Shown here: in pieces, positions 1 to 7,997 of the stretch | Numbering within the stretch: the stretch's first letter is position 1 | Layout of the letters: every line of letters starts with the position of its first letter | Assembly (NCBI GenBank): GCA_035934555.1 | Contig: DASYXT010000020.1 | Span: 1 to 22,072 of the forward strand | Source: DASYXT01 sp035934555 | Lineage (GTDB): Bacteria; Verrucomicrobiota; Verrucomicrobiia; Limisphaerales; UBA8199 | DNA: 22,072 nucleotides | Direction: 5' to 3' | Program-made: the position numbers and the translations under genes | Notes under the pieces: model-generated | Seen by the model: the letters and a program-made list of their open reading frames with translations, nothing else | Database searches by the model: none | What the model was told of the DNA's origin: nothing

Positions 1-117
1 GCCGAAAATATACTGGCTTTGCGCTGCATCCATGCCAGTCGCCGCCGGGATCAGTTCTGGAAGGAACGGCTCAATACTCAGGCTGCCAGCAACGATTGCC
101 TCAGCTTGGCGGCGTAG
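1..117 (+). CDS. 3' end of a truncated CDS, possibly a transposase C-terminus
   Basis: Frame 1 is open from the first base to a TAG at 115-117, giving 38 residues that begin AENILALRCIHASRRRDQF and end CLSLAA. The start lies outside the window. The pattern 'E.ILALRC......FW' resembles, from memory, the C-terminal end of ISKra4-type transposases, where a 'GAE.iL.LRc' segment closes the protein; this is a weak identification. If correct, the window starts at the right end of an insertion sequence or its remnant. I could not identify a terminal inverted repeat between 118 and 227. The alternative is an unrelated protein tail. Confidence 0.4.
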   Translation, partial: AENILALRCIHASRRRDQFWKERLNTQAASNDCLSLAA

Positions 118-227
118 CCGAAGAATTCTGTCGTGCGCCCGAGCGAACCCGAACGTGTGCTTTGAGCTGGCCTTATCGCATGAGAGGTGCTTTGTTGATG
201 TGAGGTCACCACCAGTTGACCGTTCGC

Positions 228-920
228 ATGCCCGACAACGCGCCACCGCCTGTCAGTTCGACTCCACCTCCACAACGAAAGCGTTGGTTGCTTTATGGCT
301 GTGGCGGTCTGCTGGCCGTGGTCGTGATAATTATCGCGGCAGTGGCGATTACCGTTTGGTGGATTCAACGCCCGATTAAGCCGGTCGTACTGAAACCCAA
401 GGAACAGGCCGTCGTTGACCAGAAATTGCGCGAACTGGAAGATACGACGACTCCCGCCCCCGGCCCGACCCGACCGCCGACCGACGGTGCCGGCTCCCCA
501 CAGGCCGATCGACCCTATGTGCCGGGGGGCAAGGTGATCCAATTGACCGAGCGGGAAGTCAACGGGCTGCTTAACCGGAACACCGACCTGGGAAAGACCG
601 TCCGGTTGGAGTTTGCGAGGGATGCCATCAATGCGTACCTGGCGGTGCCGATCCCGGAGGATTTTCCCATGATGGGAGGCAAGATGTTTCGGGCGCGCGG
701 GCGACTGGGTGTGTCGGTTGGCAACGGCGGCGTACCCTACCTTGCCCTGGAGGATGTGACGGTATTTGGAGTGAGCTTGCCCAATGCGTGGCTCGGCGGG
801 CTGAAGCGGCAGAACCTGCTGGCCGATGCTTTGTGCCCGGGCAAGCCCGGCCCTGTGTTGCGCGGCATCAAAAACTTGCGAGTTGAACCTGGGGCACTGG
901 TGATCGAACTGGCCGACTGA
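228..920 (+). CDS. Membrane-anchored hypothetical protein with C-terminal extracytoplasmic domain
   Basis: A 230-aa protein of unknown function. The N-terminus is proline-rich (PPPVSSTPPPQRKR), followed by one strong transmembrane helix at about residues 21-46 (LLYGCGGLLAVVVIIIAAVA...). A charged Pro/Thr-rich linker follows at about 65-100, then a globular domain beginning GGKVIQLTEREVNGLLNR. The 'LTE.E.N.LL' start followed by beta-rich sequence recalls membrane-anchored lipid-binding-like families such as DUF2140 (YpmS) or LmeA/DUF2993, but this is only a similarity of style. I chose the ATG at 228; the in-frame TTG at 216 would add four residues, and neither has a clear Shine-Dalgarno. The protein is probably anchored in the inner membrane with the C-terminal domain outside. 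The GH2 gene follows 47 bp downstream on the same strand, so co-transcription is possible. Confidence 0.7.
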   Translation: MPDNAPPPVSSTPPPQRKRWLLYGCGGLLAVVVIIIAAVAITVWWIQRPIKPVVLKPKEQAVVDQKLRELEDTTTPAPGPTRPPTDGAGSPQADRPYVPGGKVIQLTEREVNGLLNRNTDLGKTVRLEFARDAINAYLAVPIPEDFPMMGGKMFRARGRLGVSVGNGGVPYLALEDVTVFGVSLPNAWLGGLKRQNLLADALCPGKPGPVLRGIKNLRVEPGALVIELAD

Positions 921-967
921 CTTTCCCAGTTGCCATACTGCCCCGGCATCTGACCAATGCCCCTTTC

Positions 968-3691
968 ATGAACCTGCCTCTACCTGCGCTGCTTGCGTTT
1001 CTGCTCTTAGCCTCTGGCTTGAGGCTGCCCGCGAACGCTACCTCCGTTCAACCGGCGGCTCCTCGACAGCTCATTTCCTTAGACGGCGATTGGCTGTTCC
1101 AACGCGACCAGGCCCACGACTGGAAAACCGTCCTGGTGCCGTCGAGCTTTCAGAGCCACGAAGGCACCAGCTTTCACGGGATTGGCTGGTACAAAAAGGC
1201 GATTGCGCCCTTTGAATTGCCTCGCGGAAAGCGGGTCCTCGTGCAATTCCAGGCAGCGGCTACTCAAGCGGAGGTCTGGTGGGATGGGCAACGGCTCGGC
1301 ACACACCTGGGCGGGTGGACTCCGTTTCGTTTCGACGTCACCGATTTGGTGCGGACCAGCCCCAAACACCAATCGCACGAGTTGCAGGTGCGCCTCGATG
1401 AATTGGTAGGACACAATACCCAGGGATTCCTGCCGATCATCACGCCGCACTTCGGCGGGCTGTGGCAGGACGTTTCTTTGCTGGTGGTGCCGGAAACCTA
1501 TGTGGACGACCTGCAACTCATGGCGGTCGGCGATCCGAAGACCGGCGCGTTGAACCTTTCCGTGCCTCTGGCCGGCTCAGCGCCCGATGCGATTCGCCGC
1601 GTCTCCTTGCGCTGCCGCTTGCGCGGCGAGCAGGGCTGGACCGACTTATCGCCGGAAATTGCGCGGTCGAATAACGTGCTGAAACTGTGCGCGCGCGTGG
1701 CCAACGTGCGGCTTTGGTCTCCCGCCGAGCCGAATCTATACGAGCTCGAGGTGGGCCTGCCCGGAGCGAAGGGTGATCGGTTGCAAACGCGCGCGGCGTT
1801 CCGTTCACTCGAGGCTTTCGGCCCGGAGTTGCGTTTGAACGGGCACCCGCTCGTTGTGCGTGGACTGCTCAACTGGGGTTACTCAGCACCGCTCAATGCC
1901 CCCAACCCAGGGGAAAAAGTGTGGCGCCAGGAGCTGGAACTCGCTCGCTCGCGCGGTTTCAACCTGATGAAGTTTTGTCTGTGGGTGCCGCCGCACCGCT
2001 ATCTGGAGCTGGCCGATGAAATGGGCATGCTCACCTGGATGGAGTATCCGACCTGGCATCCCAATTTCACCGGTAAATACCTCGAACCGCTACGGAAGGA
2101 ATTTCGCGAGTTCTTCCTCTACGACCGCAATCATCCTTCGGTAGTGCTGCGGAGCCTGACGTGCGAGACCGGCCCCTCGGCCGAGTTGGGGGTGCTGCGC
2201 AGCCTTTATCAGGAGGCGCACGAGCTGGTTCCCGGCGCGCTGGTCGAGGATGATTCGAGTTGGATTGGCTGGAACCGCATCCACGATTTTTATGACGACC
2301 ATCCTTACGGCAACAATGATACGTGGGTCAACACGCTGGAAGGGTTCCGTGAGTACATCCTGGGCCACGGCATCAAACCGCTCGTGCTGGGCGAGAGCAT
2401 TTCGGCTGATACGTGGCTCGACCGCGCGGCGTGGCTCGAAGATTGCGGCCAGCAACGGCCCTGGTGGGCTCCGGCCGTGCTGGACGATACCGGACGCTGG
2501 AAAGCGCGTATGCGCGGCTTGGCCGGCAACGACGGCTTGGACGAGCTGCGCCCGGAGTCCCTCGCATACGGCATGCTGATGCGCAAATTCCAAATCGAAA
2601 CGTACCGCCGCGAAATCCCTTATGGCGGCTATGTCATTTCAGTGATCCGCGACATTCCCAAAGCGTCGATGGGCCTGCTCGATTACCTCGGCCGGCCCAA
2701 GTGGAGCGAAGCCGATTGGGCATGGCAGTGCGACACCATGTGCCTGCTGAAGACCGAAGCCGACCGCCGGTCCTTCGCATCCAGCGCGCGCCTAAAAGCT
2801 GAGGTCTTGGTAAGCCATTTTGGCCTCAAGGCGCTGACAGCGGCTGAACTGACCACCACTTTGAGCCTGGCTGACCTGGCCGGTCCCGCCCTTCAGCAGC
2901 GGTCTGATAAAGTCGAACAAAACCCCGGAACCCTTGCTTCGGTGGCGGCGCTCGATTGGCGTTTGCCGGCGGTGACCACGCCCACGCGCGTCCTGCTGCG
3001 TGCGGACCTGAAATCCGATGCCGGTGAATTTCAAAACGAATGGCCATTGTGGGTTGTGCCGACTAACTCCAACCGGCAGTTCGATGGGGTGCAAGTCCAT
3101 TCCTCAGTGGCTTCCGAACTGAAGCGCGAACTGTTCGCCGACTGCGCGCCCTTTCGTCCGGACCCTGTGCCGGATGCGGCAACTGGAGCTGAACCAATTG
3201 TGGTGGCAGCTCACTTTGATGCTGACTTGGCGCAGTTTCTCGAACAAGGCGGCCGGGTGTTGCTGTTGCCGGATGGCAAAACCAACAGTTTCGCTCTCGC
3301 TGCTCATTGGTTCCTCCGGGGCGGCCCCTATATCCCCACCCACGCCTTGAGTAGGACAATTCCGCGCGAGTTCTTTGTCGAGCTGCAACACTTTGATTTA
3401 TCTGCGCCGGTTGTCGCGAATTTGCCGCAGTTGGATTCCTTTGATCCCATCCTGATGCTGTGGGACACGCACGACCAGGACACAGTTAAAACCCACGGCA
3501 TCATTTTCGAAACGCGGGTCGGGCGCGGTCGGTTGCTGGTCAGCGCGGCCCGCCATACCGGCGCCCAGAATGCCGCCGGGCATTGGCTGCTGGGGGTCTT
3601 ACTCGACCATTTGCGCACGCCCGAACCGCCGCGGAACGAACTATCCCAAGCGGCCTTCGAGCGGCTCCTGGCTTCTCACACCCACCCCTGA
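968..3691 (+). CDS. Secreted glycoside hydrolase family 2 protein with atypical acid/base motif
   Basis: A 907-aa protein. Residues 1-24 form a signal peptide (LPALLAFLLLASGLRLPANA), so it is exported. The GH2 layout is visible: a sugar-binding jelly roll from about 36 (SLDGDWLFQRD, GIGWYKK, GGWTPFRFDVTDLV, FGGLWQDVSL), an Ig-like sandwich (about 180-280), then the TIM barrel (LRLNGHPLVVRGLLNWGY, RNHPSVVLRSLTCETG). The probable nucleophile is E476 (LVLGES) and the probable acid/base is E400. Canonical GH2 enzymes have Asn-Glu at the acid/base site; here it is Cys-Glu (TCE). The GYVISVIRDIPKASMGLLDY segment (about 554-573) matches the late barrel strand seen in GH2 beta-glucuronidases and galactosidases. 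The ~320-residue C-terminal part is not recognised. Substrate is unknown; the role is likely cleavage of a plant or algal polysaccharide side chain in the periplasm or outside. The ATG at 968 gives an intact signal peptide. Confidence 0.85.
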   Translation: MNLPLPALLAFLLLASGLRLPANATSVQPAAPRQLISLDGDWLFQRDQAHDWKTVLVPSSFQSHEGTSFHGIGWYKKAIAPFELPRGKRVLVQFQAAATQAEVWWDGQRLGTHLGGWTPFRFDVTDLVRTSPKHQSHELQVRLDELVGHNTQGFLPIITPHFGGLWQDVSLLVVPETYVDDLQLMAVGDPKTGALNLSVPLAGSAPDAIRRVSLRCRLRGEQGWTDLSPEIARSNNVLKLCARVANVRLWSPAEPNLYELEVGLPGAKGDRLQTRAAFRSLEAFGPELRLNGHPLVVRGLLNWGYSAPLNAPNPGEKVWRQELELARSRGFNLMKFCLWVPPHRYLELADEMGMLTWMEYPTWHPNFTGKYLEPLRKEFREFFLYDRNHPSVVLRSLTCETGPSAELGVLRSLYQEAHELVPGALVEDDSSWIGWNRIHDFYDDHPYGNNDTWVNTLEGFREYILGHGIKPLVLGESISADTWLDRAAWLEDCGQQRPWWAPAVLDDTGRWKARMRGLAGNDGLDELRPESLAYGMLMRKFQIETYRREIPYGGYVISVIRDIPKASMGLLDYLGRPKWSEADWAWQCDTMCLLKTEADRRSFASSARLKAEVLVSHFGLKALTAAELTTTLSLADLAGPALQQRSDKVEQNPGTLASVAALDWRLPAVTTPTRVLLRADLKSDAGEFQNEWPLWVVPTNSNRQFDGVQVHSSVASELKRELFADCAPFRPDPVPDAATGAEPIVVAAHFDADLAQFLEQGGRVLLLPDGKTNSFALAAHWFLRGGPYIPTHALSRTIPREFFVELQHFDLSAPVVANLPQLDSFDPILMLWDTHDQDTVKTHGIIFETRVGRGRLLVSAARHTGAQNAAGHWLLGVLLDHLRTPEPPRNELSQAAFERLLASHTHP

Positions 3692-3811
3692 ACAAACCAT
3701 CGAGGCCGGTGAGAGTACGTTGCGAGATGCTTGGACTGCTCAGGGCGGAGTGCTTATCTTCATTCGTCGCCCAATATTGAACCAAACCCACGCGCGGACT
3801 GTCCAACTGGC

Positions 3812-4189
3812 ATGTCACGACATCGCGGCACCACCGCATCGGGAAAGCTCTTCGACGCAGCGACCATCGAAGCAGTCTGGCAGAAGGCCAGGATCAGCAA
3901 CCGGCACACCCCTTTGCGTTTGGATGCTTTTGGTTCGCTCATCTGGAAACCGGCTCATGGCAGCACCAACAGTAGATTCGGATGGGAGATCGACCACATC
4001 AAACCGGTTGCTGCTGGGGGTGGAGACGAACTCGAAAACCTCCAGCCGTTGCAATGGGAAAACAACCGCGACAAAGGAAATACCTTTCAAGTTTCAGCCG
4101 AAACCAGCCAGCCTACCCCGCCGTCTGTGGAGCAAGACGCTCGCACGATAAATGGTCCGGTGCCTCACGGGGAGGCCGCACTCAGGTGA
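3812..4189 (+). CDS. Small HNH endonuclease family protein
   Basis: A 125-aa protein starting at ATG 3812; the frame is open further upstream only through a TTG at 3731 with unremarkable sequence. The HNH core is clear: WEIDHIKPVAAGG (residues 58-70), then DELENLQPLQWENNRDKGN (72-90). D61-H62, N77 and N84/N85 supply the expected metal and catalytic positions. The N-terminal half (VW.KA.......RLDAFG..I....HG) matches the usual lead-in of the short stand-alone 'HNH signature motif' family, in which a conserved DA.G..I....YG element precedes the nuclease motif. These proteins are presumed DNA endonucleases, but their cellular role is undefined. It lacks cysteine pairs for a zinc finger, and no methylase, toxin or phage gene adjoins it. 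It follows the GH2 gene by 120 bp. The tail after residue 90 looks disordered. Confidence 0.8.
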   Translation: MSRHRGTTASGKLFDAATIEAVWQKARISNRHTPLRLDAFGSLIWKPAHGSTNSRFGWEIDHIKPVAAGGGDELENLQPLQWENNRDKGNTFQVSAETSQPTPPSVEQDARTINGPVPHGEAALR

Positions 4190-4213
4190 ATTTGTAGGAG
4201 GACCCATTTCGGT

Positions 4214-4233
4214 TGACTCGTCATCGCGAGTCA
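4214..4233 (+). promoter_or_regulatory. Small inverted repeat upstream of the exported hypothetical gene
   Basis: TGACTCG at 4214-4220 and CGAGTCA at 4227-4233 form a perfect 7-bp inverted repeat around the 6-nt spacer TCATCG. It lies 60 bp before the ATG at 4293 and 25 bp after the HNH stop codon. An A-run follows on the + strand and no T-run, so it is not a typical terminator for the HNH gene. It could be an operator or a 5'UTR hairpin. Confidence 0.3.
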
Positions 4234-4292
4234 CGCAAAAAAGCTTGCGATTTAGAGCTCTGTCCATTACCAATTCTTCAACGGTGGGATCT

Positions 4293-5834
4293 ATGAAAAA
4301 GTTTATTGGCTTCTTTAAAAGTACTCCGGACTTTCAACCGCAGCCCTCGCTGCTCACGCAAGCCTGGTGGCCAGTGCCACGGTGCAGGCGCGCGTCGGGC
4401 GCGGTCTCGGCGTTTGCGTTATTGGTTGCCGCGGTGGCGCTGCATGCCGCTCCAGCGGAGCCGAACACCAGCGTGGCCTTCCTCAAGGCGCCGGAAGGCG
4501 CGAAGCTCTTCTCTGTTTCCCTGGCCGTTAGCGAGACTCTCTCTTCCAGGGGCTCGTCGGGCTACCTCACGCAACGTGGCGCACAGGCCCTCGAGCCGCT
4601 CGGCTCCGTCCCAACAGCGATTGCCGAAAAGCACGCCGGCAAGGAGTTCACCGCCTATCAAATCGCCGCCCTGCCCGGTGGTACTCGCTACCTGCTCTGT
4701 CTCAACCAGGATAAAAAACTCAAATCCCTGAATCGAAACGATGCCCTGATCTGTTTGGCCGAGATTTATCGGCTGCCACCCGGAGCGGATTCCCAACCTG
4801 AACTCATCAAGGAAGGCTATCAAACTTCGACGGGCGACATCACATTTCCGGTGGAGCTGGTATCGGCATCGGGGATTGGCGCCACACACGTGAAGACATT
4901 CCAAACGGAACTGGGCTACAACATCACCTCAGGTTTTGAAGCAACCCCCCAAGTCTATGCCGGGCAAGGCGCGGCCTTCCAGGTGTCCGGCTCGCAAGTG
5001 ACTGACAAAGGGAAGCTCACGCTCACCATCAACATCCCGCTGGAGATGGCGCCCACGCCGGATACTTCGGTAACGCTGCGCTTCGAGCCGCTGGAACCCA
5101 GCCTGCCCCAGCAAAGCGCCGCGGGCAAATTGAACGATTTTCTGGACCTGGGTCATGCGCGTTTTTTGGTCAGCGCGGTTGCGCCGGATTTCTCGTCGGC
5201 GACGCTGGCCCTGGTGGCTGGCAATCTCGACGCGACTCTGGACAAGCAACTGCAGCTTGGCACACAAATGCCACCCTTCGCGCAGGTGGAACTGGTGACG
5301 CGCAAAACCGTGACCCAGCAGGAACTGCTTGCAAAAGCGCGAGCCGCCTCAGGAGTTTTGTTCATTTTTGGCGACCTCGCTCCGGGGAACCGTCCCGGCA
5401 ACCCTTATAACCCCGCGTTTCGCTCCGGCGGCATTAGTGCCTTGCCTTTGTCGCCCGATGAAGTGATGCAACAGGCAACATTGGACCTGAACCCCAAACC
5501 GATCGTGGTATTCGTCACGCGCCAAATCGGGGTGGATTTTCTTTATGACGATCTGCGCAACAAAACGCCGGAGTACCTGGTCTTAGCCGATTTCGCAGAC
5601 CCGCTCCGCACAAGCTTCCGCCAGCCGCAAAGTATGGGTGCTCCGTGGATGGGCATGCCCTATTCGGGCGCACAGCAGGAGCCCTGTCTGCGCCAACTGT
5701 TCAATCTGCCCCTCCGGCTGTGTATTGCCGCGTTCGACTCTCGTGGCAAAGTGCGCTACGTCAACGCCGATGCCGCACCGTCGTTCCTTAACAGCCTGGC
5801 TGAGGCGCGAACAGCGTTGGGCGCGAGGAAGTGA
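4293..5834 (+). CDS. Exported hypothetical protein, 513 aa
   Basis: I do not recognise the family. The ATG at 4293 is preceded by GGTGGGA at good spacing and gives 513 aa; the open frame extends to 4152 but that part overlaps the HNH gene end and has no protein-like features. A basic N-terminus with one hydrophobic segment (about residues 37-52, SGAVSAFALLVAAVALHAAPA) looks like a signal peptide with an unusually long n-region of more than 30 residues, and AAPA as a possible cleavage site. The middle (about 60-340) is predicted from its alternation to be beta-rich. From about 353 the sequence (GVLFIFGDLAPGN, PIVVFVTRQIGVDFLYDD, LRLCIAAFDSRGKVRYV) alternates hydrophobic strands with helices, which might be an alpha/beta fold such as thioredoxin-like, but there is no CxxC. 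The protein is likely periplasmic or outer-membrane associated. It ends convergent to the ABC operon. Confidence 0.7.
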   Translation: MKKFIGFFKSTPDFQPQPSLLTQAWWPVPRCRRASGAVSAFALLVAAVALHAAPAEPNTSVAFLKAPEGAKLFSVSLAVSETLSSRGSSGYLTQRGAQALEPLGSVPTAIAEKHAGKEFTAYQIAALPGGTRYLLCLNQDKKLKSLNRNDALICLAEIYRLPPGADSQPELIKEGYQTSTGDITFPVELVSASGIGATHVKTFQTELGYNITSGFEATPQVYAGQGAAFQVSGSQVTDKGKLTLTINIPLEMAPTPDTSVTLRFEPLEPSLPQQSAAGKLNDFLDLGHARFLVSAVAPDFSSATLALVAGNLDATLDKQLQLGTQMPPFAQVELVTRKTVTQQELLAKARAASGVLFIFGDLAPGNRPGNPYNPAFRSGGISALPLSPDEVMQQATLDLNPKPIVVFVTRQIGVDFLYDDLRNKTPEYLVLADFADPLRTSFRQPQSMGAPWMGMPYSGAQQEPCLRQLFNLPLRLCIAAFDSRGKVRYVNADAAPSFLNSLAEARTALGARK

Positions 5835-5853
5835 GCAGTTACAGGGGGACATT

Positions 5854-5866
5854 GCCCCGTCCAACG
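5854..5866. terminator. Weak hairpin between convergent genes
   Basis: CCCGT (5854-5858) and ACGGG (5862-5866) form a 5-bp stem with a 3-nt loop, 20 bp after the stop of the exported protein and followed by ATTCCTTTAG. It sits in the 73-bp convergent gap before the ABC operon's 3' end. The stem is short and the T-tract poor, so it is only a tentative terminator. Confidence 0.2.
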
Positions 5867-5907
5867 GGATTCCTTTAGCCCCCAACGCACTCAGCACCGC
5901 ATGCGCC

Positions 5908-7074
5908 CTACTTCTCCATCTCGGTTGTGTGGTGGTATTCGTGAATAGTGAACAGGAGGGCGGCCAAGCCCACGAACAGGAGCGGGGCCAGGATGAGCGC
6001 GGCCAGGGAGGTCGGCACGCCCAGCCCTGACCATTCATAGACATTTTGCACCGCCGAGTTGTGGGCCAACAAGGTCTTGAGATGCCGCATTAAAGAAAGC
6101 GTGTTGATGTTGGTGGGAATCCGACCAATGCCCATTTCAACGATCAATCCATAAACCAACGCCAGCGCCATGTAGCGTTTAGTAAGTTGCCCCAGGAAAA
6201 CACCCAGCGCGCTCCAGGCCAGCACAGCCAGAACCTGCGCGCCAAGGAACAACGGCAGCAACTCAAGCAGGTTGGGTTGCTGCCGCAAAGCCCCAGCGGC
6301 AAAGATCAGCAGCGTTTCAGCCAAAAGACTTAGTTCCAGCCAGGCGGTTTGCGCCGCGTACTTCAGTGCCAGCAACCGCGCCCGGCTCAAGGGCCGGGTC
6401 AAAAGAAATCCGAGCGTGTCGGCCTGCACCTCGTCGCGGATCAACCCGCCGCTGCCACGAACGCATTGCAACGGCAGCACCACGAAAAAGTACAGGTCGA
6501 GCAGCCAATGATAAAACGGTTCGCCGGGGTGCCAGGAAGGGCGGATTTGCCCTTCCGCAACCAAAACCGAACGCTGCGTGAAAGTGCGGAACGGAGGCAA
6601 CTGGCGGTCGTCGAGCACCTCCTGCGCGCGCGAAGTAATCCGATCAAAGGCGGCGTGCACCGCCCCCTTCTGCCGCGCGACGGCGTTTTCCCCGGTCGGG
6701 AACTCGGTGGCGGATAAGGCCGCCGATTCCTCACGAAAAATTTTGAGCAATTGTTCCCGTTGCTGCGGCTGGAGGGGCAAACCGGCGCGGGCGAGCCGGC
6801 GCGCGATTTCGTTCACCTGCTGGTCCGGCCGGATCAGGGGCGTGCGCTCCGGGTGGCCGCCGCGCAACACCGGCAGCGTCAGATAGACCAGCACCGGCAG
6901 CAGCAACAGGCCGAGGAGATGCGTCGGCAGCCTGCGCCAGCCGAATTGCGGACGCCACGTGAACAACCAAATCGCGCGCCAGGCGCCGAGCACGGTCGGG
7001 CGCAACGGCTCGGGTTTAGGTGGAACCGGGGGCGGGACGGAAGCCATCGGAGCTGGATTAGGCGTGGTGCTCAT
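5908..7074 (-). CDS. ABC-2 type transporter permease (second pair)
   Basis: A 388-aa integral membrane protein and the last gene of a four-gene minus-strand ABC operon. A proline-rich cytosolic N-terminus (residues 1-30) precedes transmembrane segments at about 52-70, 189-206, 243-262, 271-293, 301-318 and 355-377. Between the first two helices is a ~115-residue soluble loop (about 75-188), rich in Arg, Gln and Glu and probably helical and extracytoplasmic. The motif DEVQADTLGFLLTRPLSR (214-231) is the family hallmark of ABC-2 permeases ('E...TL..LL.RP.SR'), which marks the cytosolic coupling region. The ATG overlaps the stop of the upstream ATPase in an ATGA arrangement (7071-7074), indicating translational coupling with that ATPase. 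Substrate is unknown; export of a hydrophobic compound, peptide or envelope component is typical of the class. Confidence 0.85.
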   Translation of the reverse strand: MSTTPNPAPMASVPPPVPPKPEPLRPTVLGAWRAIWLFTWRPQFGWRRLPTHLLGLLLLPVLVYLTLPVLRGGHPERTPLIRPDQQVNEIARRLARAGLPLQPQQREQLLKIFREESAALSATEFPTGENAVARQKGAVHAAFDRITSRAQEVLDDRQLPPFRTFTQRSVLVAEGQIRPSWHPGEPFYHWLLDLYFFVVLPLQCVRGSGGLIRDEVQADTLGFLLTRPLSRARLLALKYAAQTAWLELSLLAETLLIFAAGALRQQPNLLELLPLFLGAQVLAVLAWSALGVFLGQLTKRYMALALVYGLIVEMGIGRIPTNINTLSLMRHLKTLLAHNSAVQNVYEWSGLGVPTSLAALILAPLLFVGLAALLFTIHEYHHTTEMEK

Positions 7075-7997
7075 CCGGTGACTTTGTCGAAAATGTTCTT
7101 CAAGGAGCGGCTTTGGCTGCGAATGCTTTGAACCGTGACGCCGCTCTCGAGCAGCAACCGCGTCCAGCGCGCATAGAAAGTCGCGGCATCCTTCACACGG
7201 ATATGAAGCAGTTGCTGAGCGGCATCGAGGTCGAAACCGAGCAGCACATCGGCTTCAAACAGGTGCCGGGCAAGGCGTTCAGGCGCGTCGCAGTGGATTT
7301 CCAGTTCCTCTGACCAGTTCTTGAGGTCGGTGCGGATGTCGCGTTGCGAACCGGAGGCCAGAATCCGCCCCCAATTGAGAATGAGGATATCGGTGCAGAG
7401 CGACTCGAGTTCGGCGAGGATATGGCTTGAAACGAGGATGCTGACGCCGCCGCCCGCCAGGCGCTTGAGGATGGTGGCGATTTCCTGCCGGCCCATTGGG
7501 TCCAAGCCGTTCATCGGCTCATCCAGCACCAGCAAGTCGGGTTGGTGCAACAAGCCTTGCGCGAGCTTGACCCGCTGCTTCATGCCTTTGGAAAACTGGC
7601 CCATGCTCTTGGACCAATGTTCCCGTGCCAGCCGGACGCGGTCCAGAGTCGCGGCGCAGCGCTCTTCGGCGGCCGAGCCGCGCAAGCCCGAAAGCCAGGC
7701 CAGCCCGAGCAGCCATTCCAGCGGGCGCAAGTCCTTCGGCACCGCTTCGCGTTCGGGGCAGTAACCGATCCGGCGCATGAGGCGGGGGTTGTTCCATGGA
7801 AGTTCGCCAAAAACTGTGAGGGTGCCGGAGCTGGGCTGCAGTTGGCCGGTGATGATTTGAATCAGGGTGCTTTTGCCAGCTCCGTTCGGTCCCACCAACC
7901 CGGTCAGGCCCGGGGCGACGTCGAAGGTGACGTTATTCAATCCCATGACGATCCCGTACCACCGGCTGAGTTCGTTGGCCTGGATAATGGGGTTCAT
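7071..7997 (-). CDS. ABC transporter ATP-binding protein (second pair)
   Basis: A 308-aa ATPase from the ATG at 7997 (MNPIIQANELSRWYG). All ABC motifs are intact: Walker A GPNGAGKS (36-43), a Q-loop region near 79 in a variant form (IGYCPERE), signature SKGMKQ (136-141) in place of LSGGQ, Walker B LLVLDEPMNGLDP (155-167) and switch histidine H192 (SSH). The C-terminal ~95 residues end SLKNIFDKVTG, the usual close of ABC-2 exporter ATPases, whose pattern is 'SLEDIF...TG'. KGMKQR in the signature is common in this subfamily. Its start overlaps the stop of the upstream permease (ATGA, 7994-7997) and its stop overlaps the next permease start, so it should couple to the 5908-7074 permease. The frame extends upstream to 8063, but that part only shadows the permease gene. 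Confidence 0.93.
   Translation of the reverse strand: MNPIIQANELSRWYGIVMGLNNVTFDVAPGLTGLVGPNGAGKSTLIQIITGQLQPSSGTLTVFGELPWNNPRLMRRIGYCPEREAVPKDLRPLEWLLGLAWLSGLRGSAAEERCAATLDRVRLAREHWSKSMGQFSKGMKQRVKLAQGLLHQPDLLVLDEPMNGLDPMGRQEIATILKRLAGGGVSILVSSHILAELESLCTDILILNWGRILASGSQRDIRTDLKNWSEELEIHCDAPERLARHLFEADVLLGFDLDAAQQLLHIRVKDAATFYARWTRLLLESGVTVQSIRSQSRSLKNIFDKVTG

Noticed and set aside
3570..4151. A 193-codon + strand frame spanning the GH2 end and HNH gene
   Set aside because: It overlaps two supported genes in another frame and shows no protein-like pattern.
4214..4245. Hairpin after the HNH gene as an intrinsic terminator
   Set aside because: The 7-bp stem is followed by an A-run, not a T-run, on the transcribed strand, so it does not fit an intrinsic terminator.
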